Assembly (NCBI GenBank): GCA_958299035.1
Contig: CATQJL010000001.1
Coordinates: 124,001 to 188,000 of the forward strand
Reading direction: 5' to 3'
DNA from: Cylicocyclus nassatus
Taxonomy: Eukaryota; Nematoda; Chromadorea; Rhabditida; Strongylidae
Length of the DNA stretch: 64,000 nucleotides
Each line of letters opens with the position of its first letter. Within the stretch, counting starts at the first letter, position 1. A program made the translations under genes and the position numbers. The notes beneath the pieces are model-generated. The model did no database searches and had not been told where the DNA came from. It worked only from the letters and a program-made list of their open reading frames with translations. Below are positions 11,561 to 24,508 of the stretch, in pieces.

Positions 11561-14457
11561 CGTGAATTTTTGAAGGAATATGGGTGGGTATATTTTGAGA
11601 ATCGTTGTTTTTGCGAGCCTGCAAGGGTACTCGGACCCGACCTCTAGGACTGGCCTGGAGTTTTGTATTAGATTTCTCACTTTCCAATAGAGCAGTACTA
11701 GTCCTGGAAACATTTGACTTCCCGGAATCGTGAAGTTTTGAAGGAATATGGGTGGGTATATATTGAGAATCGTTGTTTTTGCGAGCCATTGCAAAGGTAC
11801 TCGGACCCAACCTCTGGGACTGGCCTGGAGTTTTGTATTAGATTTCTCACTTTCCAATAGAGCAGAATTAGTCCTGGAAACATTTGACGTTTCCGGAATC
11901 GTGAAGTTTTGAAGGAATATGGGTGGGTATAGATTGAGAATCGTTGTTTTTGCGAGCCATTGCAAAGGTACTCGGACCCAACCTCTGGGACTGGCCTGGA
12001 GTTTTGTATTAGATTTCTCAATTTCCAATAGAGCAGAACTAGTCCTGGAAACATTTGACGTTTACGGAATCGTGAAGTTTTGAAGGAATATGGGTGGGTA
12101 TATATTGAGAATCGTTGTTTTTGCGAGCCATTGCAAAGGTACTCGGACCCGACCTCTGGGACTGGCCTGGAGTTTTGTATTAGATTTCTCACTTTCCAAT
12201 AGAGCAGTACTAGTCCTGGAAGCATTTGACGTTTCCGGAATCGTGAATTTTTGAAGGAATATGGGTGGGTATATATTGAGAATCGTTGTTTTTGCGAGCC
12301 ATTGCAAAGGTACTCGGACCCGACCTCTAGGACTGGCCTGGAGTTTTGTATTAGATTTCTCACTTTCCAATAGAGCAGAATTAGTCCTGGAAACATTTGA
12401 CGTTTCCGGAATTGTGAATTTTTGAAGGAATATGGGTGGCTATATATTGAGAATCGTTGTTTTTGCGAGCCATTGCAAAGGTACTCGGACCCGACCTCTG
12501 GGACTGGCCTGGAGTTTTGTATTAGATTCCTCATTTTCCAATAGAGCAGTACTAGTCCTGGAAACATTTGACGTTCCCGGAATCGTGAATTTTTGAAGGA
12601 ATATGGGTGGGTATATATTGAGAATCGTTGTTTTTGCGAGCCATTGCAAAGGTACTCGGACCCAACCTCTGGGACTGGCCTGGAGTTTTGTATTAGATTT
12701 CTCACTTTCCAATAGAGCAGAACTAGTCCTGGAAACATTTGACGTTTCCGGAATCGTGAAGTTTTGAAGGAATATGGGTGGGTATATATTGAGAATCGTT
12801 GTTTTTGCGAGCCATTGCAAAGGTACTCGGACCCAACCTCTGGGACTGGCCTGGAGTTTTGTATTAGATTTCTCATTTTCCAATAGAGCAGAACTAGTCC
12901 TGGAAACATTTGACGTTTACGGAATCGTGAAGTTTTGAAGGAATATGGGTGGGTATATATTGAGAATCGTTGTTTTTGCGAGCCATTGCAAAGGTACTCG
13001 GACCCGACCTCTGGGACTGGCCTGGAGTTTTGTATTAGATTTCTCACTTTCCAATAGAGCAGTACTAGTCCTGGAAGCATTTGACGTTTCCGGAATCGTG
13101 AATTTTTGAAGGAATATGGGTGGGTATATATTGAGAATCGTTGTTTTTGCGAGCCATTGCAAAGGTACTCGGACCCGACCTTTGGGACTGGCCTGGAGTT
13201 TTGTATTAGATTTCTCATTTTCCAGTAGAGCAGAACTAGTCCTGGAAACATTTGACGTTTCCGGAATCGTGAAGTTTTGAAGGAATATGGGTGGGTATAT
13301 ATTGAGAATCGTTGTTTTTGCGAGCCATTGCAAAGGTACTCGGACCCGACCTCTGGGACTGGCCTGGAGTTTTGTATTAGATTTCTCACTTTCCAATAGA
13401 GCAGTACTAGTCCTGGAAGCATTTGAGTTTCCGGAGTCGTGAACTTTTGAAGGAATATGGGTGGGTATATATTGAGAATCGTTGTTTTTGCGAGCCATTG
13501 CAAAGGTACTCGGACCCGACCTCTGGGACTGGCCTGGAGTTTTGTATTAGATTTCTCATTTTCCAATAGAGCAGTACTAGTCCTGGAAACATTTGACGTT
13601 TCCGGAATGGTGAATTTTTGAAGGAATATGGGTGGGTATATTTTGAGAATCGTTGTTTTTGCGAGCCTGCAAGGGTACTCGGACCCGACCTCTAGGACTG
13701 GCCTGGAGTTTTGTATTAGATTTCTCATTTTCCAACAGAGAAGTACTAGTCCTGGAAACATTTGACGTTTCCGGAATCGTGAATTTTTGAAGGAATATGG
13801 GTGGGTATATTTTGAGAATCGTTGTTTTTGCGAGCCTGCAAGGGTACTCGGACCCGACCTCTAGGACTGGCCTGGAGTTTTGTATTAGATTTCTCACTTT
13901 CCAATAGAGCAGTACTAGTCCTGGAAGCATTTGACGTTTCCGGAGTCGTGAATTTTTGAAGGAATATGGGTGGGTATATATTGAGAATCGTTGTTTTTGC
14001 GAGCCATTGCAAAGGTACTCGGACCCGACCTCTGGGACTGGCCTGGAGTTTTGTATTAGATTTCTCATTTTCCAATAGAGCAGTACTAGTCCTGGAAACA
14101 TTTGACGTTTCCGGAATGGTGAATTTTTGAAGGAATATGGGTGGGTATATTTTGAGAATCGTTGTTTTTGCGAGCCTGCAAGGGTACTCGGACCCGACCT
14201 CTAGGACAGGCCTGGAGTTTTGTATTAGATTTCTCACTTTCCAATAGAGCAGTACTAGTCCTGGAAGCATTTGACGTTTCCGGAATCGTGAATTTTTGAA
14301 GGAATATGGGTGGGTATATATTGAGAATCGTTGTTTTTGCGAGCCATTGCAAAGGTACTCGGACCCGACCTCTGGGACTGCCCTGGAGTTTCGTATTAGA
14401 TTTCTCACTTTCCAATAGAGAAGTACTAGTCCTGGAAACATTTGACGTTTCCGGAAT
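11561..14457. repeat. 17-monomer HOR, copy 2 (2,897 bp)
   Basis: It is nearly identical to copy 1. I noticed two substitutions: the unusual A at 10,811 in copy 1 (GGAATTTTG) is G here, and CCAACAGAG near 13,736 replaces CCAATAGAG. Identity with the start of the unit continues to about 14,607 and then stops, where GAAGCATTTGACG replaces the diagnostic GAAACATTTGACTTCCC. The array therefore holds two full copies and about 150 bp of a third. Confidence 0.9.
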
Positions 14458-15153
14458 CGTGAATTTTTGAAGGAATATGGGTGGGTATATTTTGAGAATC
14501 GTTGTTTTTGCGAGCCTGCAAGGGTACTCGGACCCGACCTCTAGGACTGGCCTGGAGTTTTGTATTAGATTTCTCACTTTCCAATAGAGCAGTACTAGTC
14601 CTGGAAGCATTTGACGTTTCCGGAATCGTGAATTTTTGAAGGAATATGGGTGGGTATATATTGAGAATCGTTGTTTTTGCGAGCCATTGCAAAGGTACTC
14701 GGACCCGACCTCTGGGACTGCCCTGGAGTTTCGTATTAGATTTCTCACTTTCCAATAGAGAAGTACTAGTCCTGGAAACATTTGACGTTTCCGGAATCGT
14801 GAATTTTTGAAGGAATATGGGTGGGTATATTTTGAGAATCGTTGTTTTTGCGAGCCTGCAAGGGTACTCGGACCCGACCTCTAGGACTGGCCTGGAGTTT
14901 TGTATTAGATTTCTCACTTTCCAATAGAGCAGTACTAGTCCTGGAAGCATTTGACGTTTCCGGAGTCGTGAATTTTTGAAGGAATATGGGTGGGTATATA
15001 TTGAGAATCGTTGTTTTTGCGAGCCATTGCAAAGGTACTCGGACCCGACCTCTGGGACTGGCCTGGAGTTTTGTATTAGATTTCTCATTTTCCAATAGAG
15101 CAGAATTAGTCCTGGAAACATTTGACGTTTCCGGAATTGTGAATTTTTGAAGG
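14458..15153. repeat. Junction monomers between the 17-mer and 11-mer HOR domains
   Basis: Four monomers link the two HOR families. They alternate short GAAGC monomers with long monomers carrying GCCCTGGAGTTTCG and GAGAAG. That is the same tetramer pattern found inside the block C unit, so it is probably a truncated block C copy joined to the end of the second 17-mer. Confidence 0.7.
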
Positions 15154-17020
15154 AATATGGGTGGCTATATATTGAGAATCGTTGTTTTTGCGAGCCATTG
15201 CAAAGGTACTCGGACCCGACCTCTGGGACTGGCCTGGAGTTTTGTATTAGATTCCTCATTTTCCAATAGAGCAGTACTAGTCCTGGAAACATTTGACGTT
15301 CCCGGAATCGTGAATTTTTGAAGGAATATGGGTGGGTATATATTGAGAATCGTTGTTTTTGCGAGCCATTGCAAAGGTACTCGGACCCAACCTCTGGGAC
15401 TGGATTGGAGTTTTGTATTAGATTTCTCACTTTCCAATAGAGCAGAACTAGTCCTGGAAACATTTGACGTTTCCGGAATCGTGAAGTTTTGAAGGAATAT
15501 GGGTGGGTATATATTGAGAATCGTTGTTTTTGCGAGCCTGCAAGGGTACTCGGACCCGACCTCTAGGACTGGCCTGGAGTTTTGTATTAGATTTCTCACT
15601 TTCCAATAGAGCAGTACTAGTCCTGGAAGCATTTGACGTTTCCGGAATCGTGAATTTTTGAAGGAATATGGGTGGGTATATATTGAGAATCGTTGTTTTT
15701 GCGAGCCATTGCAAAGGTACTCGGACCCGACCTCTGGGACTGCCCTGGAGTTTCGTATTAGATTTCTCACTTTCCAATAGAGAAGTACTAGTCCAACATT
15801 TGACGTTTCCGGAATCGTGAATTTTTGAAGGAATATGGGTGGATATATTTTGAGAATCGTTGTTTTTGCGAGCCTGCAAGGGTACTCGGACCCGACCTCT
15901 AGGACTGGCCTGGAGTTTTGTATTAGATTTCTCACTTTCCAATAGAGCAGTACTAGTACTGGAAACATTTGACGTTTCCGGAATTGTGAATTTTTGAAGG
16001 AATATGGGTGGGTATATTTTGAGAATCGTTGTTTTTGCGAGCCTGCAAGGGTAGTCGGACCCGACCTCTAGGACTGGCCTGGAGTTTTGTATTAGATTTC
16101 TCACTTTCCAATAGAGCAGTACTAGTCCTGGAAGCATTTGACGTTTCCGGAGTCGTGAATTTTTGAAGGAATATGGGTGGGTATATATTGAGAATCGTTG
16201 TTTTTGCGAGCCATTGCAAAGGTACTCGGACCCGACCTCTGGGACTGGCCTGGAGTTTTGTATTAGATTTCTCATTTTCCAATAGAGCAGTACTAGTCCT
16301 GGAAACATTTGACGTTTCCGGAATGGTGAATTTTTGAAGGAATATGGGTGGGTATATTTTGAGAATCGTTGTTTTTGCGAGCCTGCAAGGGTACTCGGAC
16401 CCGACCTCTAGGACTGGCCTGGAGTTTTGTATTAGATTTCTCACTTTCCAATAGAGCAGTACTAGTCCTGGAAGCATTTGACGTTTCCGGAATCGTGAAT
16501 TTTTGAAGGAATATGGGTGGGTATATATTGAGAATCGTTGTTTTTGCGAGCCATTGCAAAGGTACTCGGACCCGACCTCTGGGACTGCCCTGGAGTTTCG
16601 TATTAGATTTCTCACTTTACAATAGAGAAGTACTAGTCCTGGAAACATTCGACGTTTCCGGAATCGTGAATTTTTGAAGGAATATGGGTGGGTATATTTT
16701 GAGAATCGTTGTTTTTGCGAGCCTGCAAGGGTACTCGGACCCGACCTCTAGGACTGGCCTGGAGTTTTGTATTAGATTTCTCACTTTCCAATAGAGCAGT
16801 ACTAGTCCTGGAAGCATTTGACGTTTCCGGAGTCGTGAATTTTTGAAGGAATATGGGTGGGTATATATTGAGAATCGTTGTTTTTACGAGCCATTGCAAA
16901 GGTACTCGGACCCGACCTCTGGGACTGGCCTGGAGTTTTGTATTAGATTTCTCATTTTCCAATAGAGCAGAATTAGTCCTGGAAACATTTGACGTTTCCG
17001 GAATTGTGAATTTTTGAAGG
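15154..17020. repeat. 11-mer HOR copy C1 (1,867 bp)
   Basis: The copy runs between p12 C markers at 15,165 and 17,032. It has eleven monomers and equals the canonical 1,871 bp minus a private 4-bp deletion near 15,795 (AGTCCAACATTTG lacks TGGA). Another private change is GACTGGATTGG near 15,403. The p56 G marker is at 16,054. It also carries a rare ACAATAG near 16,619. Confidence 0.9.
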
Positions 17021-18380
17021 AATATGGGTGGCTATATATTGAGAATCGTTGTTTTTGCGAGCCATTGCAAAGGTACTCGGACCCGACCTCTGGGACTGCC
17101 CTGGAGTTTCGTATTAGATTTCTCACTTTCCAATAGAGAAGTACTAGTCCTGGAAACATTTGACGTTTCCGGAATCGTGAATTTTTGAAGGAATATGGGT
17201 GGATATATTTTGAGAATCGTTGTTTTTGCGAGCCTGCAAGGGTACTCGGACCCGACCTCTAGGACTGGCCTGGAGTTTTGTATTAGATTTCTCACTTTCC
17301 AATAGAGCAGTACTAGTACTGGAAACATTTGACGTTTCCGGAATTGTGAATTTTTGAAGGAATATGGGTGGGTATATTTTGAGAATCGTTGTTTTTGCGA
17401 GCCTGCAAGGGTAGTCGGACCCGACCTCTAGGACTGGCCTGGAGTTTTGTATTAGATTTCTCACTTTCCAATAGAGCAGTACTAGTCCTGGAAGCATTTG
17501 ACGTTTCCGGAGTCGTGAATTTTTGAAGGAATATGGGTGGGTATATATTGAGAATCGTTGTTTTTGCGAGCCATTGCAAAGGTACTCGGACCCGACCTCT
17601 GGGACTGGCCTGGAGTTTTGTATTAGATTTCTCATTTTCCAATAGAGCAGTACTAGTCCTGGAAACATTTGACGTTTCCGGAATGGTGAATTTTTGAAGG
17701 AATATGGGTGGGTATATTTTGAGAATCGTTGTTTTTGCGAGCCTGCAAGGGTACTCGGACCCGACCTCTAGGACTGGCCTGGAGTTTTGTATTAGATTTC
17801 TCACTTTCCAATAGAGCAGTACTAGTCCTGGAAGCATTTGACGTTTCCGGAATCGTGAATTTTTGAAGGAATATGGGTGGGTATATATTGAGAATCGTTG
17901 TTTTTGCGAGCCATTGCAAAGGTACTCGGACCCGACCTCTGGGACTGCCCTGGAGTTTCGTATTAGATTTCTCACTTTCCAATAGAGAAGTACTAGTCCT
18001 GGAAACATTTGACGTTTCCGGAATCGTGAATTTTTGAAGGAATATGGGTGGGTATATTTTGAGAATCGTTGTTTTTGCGAGCCTGCAAGGGTACTCGGAC
18101 CCGACCTCTAGGACTGGCCTGGAGTTTTGTATTAGATTTCTCACTTTCCAATAGAGCAGTACTAGTCCTGGAAGCATTTGACGTTTCCGGAGTCGTGAAT
18201 TTTTGAAGGAATATGGGTGGGTATATATTGAGAATCGTTGTTTTTACGAGCCATTGCAAAGGTACTCGGACCCGACCTCTGGGACTGGCCTGGAGTTTTG
18301 TATTAGATTTCTCATTTTCCAATAGAGCAGAATTAGTCCTGGAAACATTTGACGTTTCCGGAATTGTGAATTTTTGAAGG
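17021..18380. repeat. Shortened HOR copy C2 (8 monomers, 1,360 bp)
   Basis: It is bounded by p12 C markers at 17,032 and 18,392. It equals the canonical unit minus 511 bp (two long and one short monomer). The CCCAACC monomer and the hybrid monomer that normally follow the first monomer are absent; the first monomer already carries GCCCTGGAGTTTCG. The p56 G marker is at 17,414. A whole-monomer deletion by unequal exchange explains this. Confidence 0.88.
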
Positions 18381-20422
18381 AATATGGGTGGCTATATATT
18401 GAGAATCGTTGTTTTTGCGAGCCATTGCAAAGGTACTCGGACCCGACCTCTGGGACTGGCCTGGAGTTTTGTATTAGATTCCTCATTTTCCAATAGAGCA
18501 GTACTAGTCCTGGAAACATTTGACGTTCCCGGAATCGTGAATTTTTGAAGGAATATGGGTGGGTATATATTGAGAATCGTTGTTTTTGCGAGCCATTGCA
18601 AAGGTACTCGGACCCAACCTCTGGGACTGGCCTGGAGTTTTGTATTAGATTTCTCACTTTCCAATAGAGCAGAACTAGTCCTGGAAACATTTGACGTTTC
18701 CGGAATCGTGAAGTTTTGAAGGAATATGGGTGGGTATATATTGAGAATCGTTGTTTTTGCGAGCCTGCAAGGGTACTCGGACCCGACCTCTAGGACTGGC
18801 CTGGAGTTTTGTATTAGATTTCTCACTTTCCAATAGAGCAGTACTAGTCCTGGAAGCATTTGACGTTTCCGGAATCGTGAATTTTTGAAGGAATATGGGT
18901 GGGTATATATTGAGAATCGTTGTTTTTGCGAGCCATTGCAAAGGTACTCGGACCCGACCTCTGGGACTGCCCTGGAGTTTCGTATTAGATTTCTCACTTT
19001 CCAATAGAGAAGTACTAGTCCTGGAAACATTTGACGTTTCCGGAATCGTGAATTTTTGAAGGAATATGGGTGGATATATTTTGAGAATCGTTGTTTTTGC
19101 GAGCCTGCAAGGGTACTCGGACCCGACCTCTAGGACTGGCCTGGAGTTTTGTATTAGATTTCTCACTTTCCAATAGAGCAGTACTAGTACTGGAAACATT
19201 TGACGTTTCCGGAATTGTGAATTTTTGAAGGAATATGGGTGGGTATATTTTGAGAATCGTTGTTTTTGCGAGCCTGCAAGGGTAGTCGGACCCGACCTCT
19301 AGGACTGGCCTGGAGTTTTGTATTAGATTTCTCACTTTCCAATAGAGCAGTACTAGTCCTGGAAGCATTTGACGTTTCCGGAGTCGTGAATTTTTGAAGG
19401 AATATGGGTGGGTATATATTGAGAATCGTTGTTTTTGCGAGCCATTGCAAAGGTACTCGGACCCGACCTCTGGGACTGGCCTGGAGTTTTGTATTAGATT
19501 TCTCATTTTCCAATAGAGCAGTACTAGTCCTGGAAACATTTGACGTTTCCGGAATGGTGAATTTTTGAAGGAATATGGGTGGGTATATTTTGAGAATCGT
19601 TGTTTTTGCGAGCCTGCAAGGGTACTCGGACCCGACCTCTAGGACTGGCCTGGAGTTTTGTATTAGATTTCTCACTTTCCAATAGAGCAGTACTAGTCCT
19701 GGAAGCATTTGACGTTTCCGGAGTCGTGAATTTTTGAAGGAATATGGGTGGGTATATATTGAGAATCGTTGTTTTTGCGAGCCATTGCAAAGGTACTCGG
19801 ACCCGACCTCTGGGACTGGCCTGGAGTTTTGTATTAGATTTCTCATTTTCCAATAGAGCAGTACTAGTCCTGGAAGCATTTGACGTTTCCGGAATCGTGA
19901 ATTTTTGAAGGAATATGGGTGGGTATATATTGAGAATCGTTGTTTTTGCGAGCCATTGCAAAGGTACTCGGACCCGACCTCTGGGACTGCCCTGGAGTTT
20001 CGTATTAGATTTCTCACTTTCCAATAGAGAAGTACTAGTCCTGGAAACATTTGACGTTTCCGGAATCGTGAATTTTTGAAGGAATATGGGTGGGTATATT
20101 TTGAGAATCGTTGTTTTTGCGAGCCTGCAAGGGTACTCGGACCCGACCTCTAGGACTGGCCTGGAGTTTTGTATTAGATTTCTCACTTTCCAATAGAGCA
20201 GTACTAGTCCTGGAAGCATTTGACGTTTCCGGAGTCGTGAATTTTTGAAGGAATATGGGTGGGTATATATTGAGAATCGTTGTTTTTGCGAGCCATTGCA
20301 AAGGTACTCGGACCCGACCTCTGGGACTGGCCTGGAGTTTTGTATTAGATTTCTCATTTTCCAATAGAGCAGAATTAGTCCTGGAAACATTTGACGTTTC
20401 CGGAATTGTGAATTTTTGAAGG
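18381..20422. repeat. Extended HOR copy C3 (12 monomers, 2,042 bp)
   Basis: It is bounded by p12 C markers at 18,392 and 20,434, with the p56 G marker at 19,285. Its length is the canonical 1,871 plus one long monomer of 171 bp. Monomer order otherwise follows the canonical unit. Confidence 0.88.
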
Positions 20423-22806
20423 AATATGGGTGGCTATATATTGAGAATCGTTGTTTTTGCGAGCCATTGCAAAGGTACTCGGACCCGACCTCTGGGACTG
20501 GCCTGGAGTTTTGTATTAGATTCCTCATTTTCCAATAGAGCAGTACTAGTCCTGGAAACATTTGACGTTCCCGGAATCGTGAATTTTTGAAGGAATATGG
20601 GTGGGTATATATTGAGAATCGTTGTTTTTGCGAGCCATTGCAAAGGTACTCGGACCCAACCTCTGGGACTGGCCTGGAGTTTTGTATTAGATTTCTCACT
20701 TTCCAATAGAGCAGAACTAGTCCTGGAAACATTTGACGTTTCCGGAATCGTGAAGTTTTGAAGGAATATGGGTGGGTATATATTGAGAATCGTTGTTTTT
20801 GCGAGCCTGCAAGGGTACTCGGACCCGACCTCTAGGACTGGCCTGGAGTTTTGTATTAGATTTCTCACTTTCCAATAGAGCAGTACTAGTCCTGGAAGCA
20901 TTTGACGTTTCCGGAATCGTGAATTTTTGAAGGAATATGGGTGGGTATATATTGAGAATCGTTGTTTTTGCGAGCCATTGCAAAGGTACTCGGACCCGAC
21001 CTCTGGGACTGCCCTGGAGTTTCGTATTAGATTTCTCACTTTCCAATAGAGAAGTACTAGTCCTGGAAACATTTGACGTTTCCGGAATCGTGAATTTTTG
21101 AAGGAATATGGGTGGATATATTTTGAGAATCGTTGTTTTTGCGAGCCTGCAAGGGTACTCGGACCCGACCTCTAGGACTGGCCTGGAGTTTTGTATTAGA
21201 TTTCTCACTTTCCAATAGAGCAGTACTAGTACTGGAAACATTTGACGTTTCCGGAATTGTGAATTTTTGAAGGAATATGGGTGGGTATATTTTGAGAATC
21301 GTTGTTTTTGCGAGCCTGCAAGGGTAGTCGGACCCGACCTCTAGGACTGGCCTGGAGTTTTGTATTAGATTTCTCACTTTCCAATAGAGCAGTACTAGTC
21401 CTGGAAGCATTTGACGTTTCCGGAGTCGTGAATTTTTGAAGGAATATGGGTGGGTATATATTGAGAATCGTTGTTTTTGCGAGCCATTGCAAAGGTACTC
21501 GGACCCGACCTCTGGGACTGGCCTGGAGTTTTGTATTAGATTTCTCATTTTCCAATAGAGCAGTACTAGTCCTGGAAGCATTTGACGTTTCCGGAATCGT
21601 GAATTTTTGAAGGAATATGGGTGGGTATATATTGAGAATCGTTGTTTTTGCGAGCCATTGCAAAGGTACTCGGACCCGACCTCTGGGACTGCCCTGGAGT
21701 TTCGTATTAGATTTCTCACTTTCCAATAGAGAAGTACTAGTCCTGGAAACATTTGACGTTTCCGGAATCGTGAATTTTTGAAGGAATATGGGTGGGTATA
21801 TATTGAGAATCGTTGTTTTTGCGAGCCATTGCAAAGGTACTCGGACCCGACCTCTGGGACTGGCCTGGAGTTTTGTATTAGATTTCTCATTTTCCAATAG
21901 AGCAGTACTAGTCCTGGAAACATTTGACGTTTCCGGAATGGTGAATTTTTGAAGGAATATGGGTGGGTATATTTTGAAAATCGTTGTTTTTGCGAGCCTG
22001 CAAGGGTACTCGGACCCGACCTCTAGGACTGGCCTGGAGTTTTGTATTAGATTTCTCACTTTCCAATAGAGCAGTACTAGTCCTGGAAGCATTTGACGTT
22101 TCCGGAGTCGTGAATTTTTGAAGGAATATGGGTGGGTATATATTGAGAATCGTTGTTTTTGCGAGCCATTGCAAAGGTACTCGGACCCGACCTCTGGGAC
22201 TGGCCTGGAGTTTTGTATTAGATTTCTCATTTTCCAATAGAGCAGTACTAGTCCTGGAAGCATTTGACGTTTCCGGAATCGTGAATTTTTGAAGGAATAT
22301 GGGTGGGTATATATTGAGAATCGTTGTTTTTGCGAGCCATTGCAAAGGTACTCGGACCCGACCTCTGGGACTGCCCTGGAGTTTCGTATTAGATTTCTCA
22401 CTTTCCAATAGAGAAGTACTAGTCCTGGAAACATTTGACGTTTCCGGAATCGTGAATTTTTGAAGGAATATGGGTGGGTATATTTTGAGAATCGTTGTTT
22501 TTGCGAGCCTGCAAGGGTACTCGGACCCGACCTCTAGGACTGGCCTGGAGTTTTGTATTAGATTTCTCACTTTCCAATAGAGCAGTACTAGTCCTGGAAG
22601 CATTTGACGTTTCCGGAGTCGTGAATTTTTGAAGGAATATGGGTGGGTATATATTGAGAATCGTTGTTTTTGCGAGCCATTGCAAAGGTACTCGGACCCG
22701 ACCTCTGGGACTGGCCTGGAGTTTTGTATTAGATTTCTCATTTTCCAATAGAGCAGAGTTAGTCCTGGAAACATTTGACGTTTCCGGAATTGTGAATTTT
22801 TGAAGG
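20423..22806. repeat. Extended HOR copy C4 (14 monomers, 2,384 bp)
   Basis: It is bounded by p12 C markers at 20,434 and 22,818, with the p56 G marker at 21,327. Its length is canonical plus three long monomers (513 bp). One private substitution is TTTTGAAAATCG near 21,976. Confidence 0.88.
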
Positions 22807-24508
22807 AATATGGGTGGCTATATATTGAGAATCGTTGTTTTTGCGAGCCATTGCAAAGGTACTCGGACCCGACCTCTGGGACTGGCCTGGAGTTTTGTAT
22901 TAGATTCCTCATTTTCCAATAGAGCAGTACTAGTCCTGGAAACATTTGACGTTCCCGGAATCGTGAATTTTTGAAGGAATATGGGTGGGTATATATTGAG
23001 AATCGTTGTTTTTGCGAGCCATTGCAAAGGTACTCGGACCCAACCTCTGGGACTGGCCTGGAGTTTTGTATTAGATTTCTCACTTTCCAATAGAGCAGAA
23101 CTAGTCCTGGAAACATTTGACGTTTCCGGAATCGTGAAGTTTTGAAGGAATATGGGTGGGTATATATTGAGAATCGTTGTTTTTGCGAGCCTGCAAGGGT
23201 ACTCGGACCCGACCTCTAGGACTGGCCTGGAGTTTTGTATTAGATTTCTCACTTTCCAATAGAGCAGTACTAGTCCTGGAAGCATTTGACGTTTCCGGAA
23301 TCGTGAATTTTTGAAGGAATATGGGTGGGTATATATTGAGAATCGTTGTTTTTGCGAGCCATTGCAAAGGTACTCGGATCCGACCTCTGGGACTGCCCTG
23401 GAGTTTCGTATTAGATTTCTCACTTTCCAATAGAGAAGTACTAGTCCTGGAAACATTTGACGTTTCCGGAATCGTGAATTTTTGAAGGAATATGGGTGGA
23501 TATATTTTGAGAATCGTTGTTTTTGCGAGGCTGCAAGGGTACTCGGACCCGACCTCTAGGACTGGCCTGGAGTTTTGTATTAGATTTCTCACTTTCCAAT
23601 AGAGCAGTACTAGTACTGGAAACATTTGACGTTTCCGGAATTGTGAATTTTTGAAGGAATATGGGTGGGTATATTTTGAGAATCGTTGTTTTTGCGAGCC
23701 TGCAAGGGTAGTCGGACCCGACCTCTAGGACTGGCCTGGAGTTTTGTATTAGATTTCTCACTTTCCAATAGAGCAGTACTAGTCCTGGAAGCATTTGACG
23801 TTTCCGGAGTCGTGAATTTTTGAAGGAATATGGGTGGGTATATATTGAGAATCGTTGTTTTTGCGAGCCATTGCAAAGGTACTCGGACCCGACCTCTGGG
23901 ACTGGCCTGGAGTTTTGTATTAGATTTCTCATTTTCCAATAGAGCAGTACTAGTCCTGGAAGCATTTGACGTTTCCGGAATCGTGAATTTTTGAAGGAAT
24001 ATGGGTGGGTATATATTGAGAATCGTTGTTTTTGCGAGCCATTGCAAAGGTACTCGGACCCGACCTCTGGGACTGCTCTGGAGTTTCGTATTAGATTTCT
24101 CACTTTCCAATAGAGAAGTACTAGTCCTGGAAACATTTGACGTTTCCGGAATCGTGAATTTTTGAAGGAATATGGGTGGGTATATTTTGAGAATCGTTGT
24201 TTTTGCGAGCCTGCAAGGGTACTCGGACCCGACCTCTAGGACTGGCCTGGAGTTTTGTATTAGATTTCTCACTTTCCAATAGAGCAGTACTAGTCCTGGA
24301 AGCATTTGACGTTTCCGGAGTCGTGAATTTTTGAAGGAATATGGGTGGGTATATATTGAGAATCGTTGTTTTTGCGAGCCATTGCAAAGGTACTCGGACC
24401 CGACCTCTGGGACTGGCCTGGAGTTTTGTATCAGATTTCTCATTTTCCAATAGAGCAGAATTAGTCCTGGAAACATTTGACGTTTCCGGAATTGTGAATT
24501 TTTGAAGG
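22807..24508. repeat. Shortened HOR copy C5 (10 monomers, 1,702 bp)
   Basis: It is bounded by p12 C markers at 22,818 and 24,520, with the p56 G marker at 23,711. Its length is canonical minus one short monomer (169 bp). Private substitutions include GGATCCGACC near 23,379, GCGAGGCTGC near 23,529, GACTGCTCTGG near 24,075 and TATCAGATT near 24,430. It carries more private changes than its neighbours. Confidence 0.88.
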
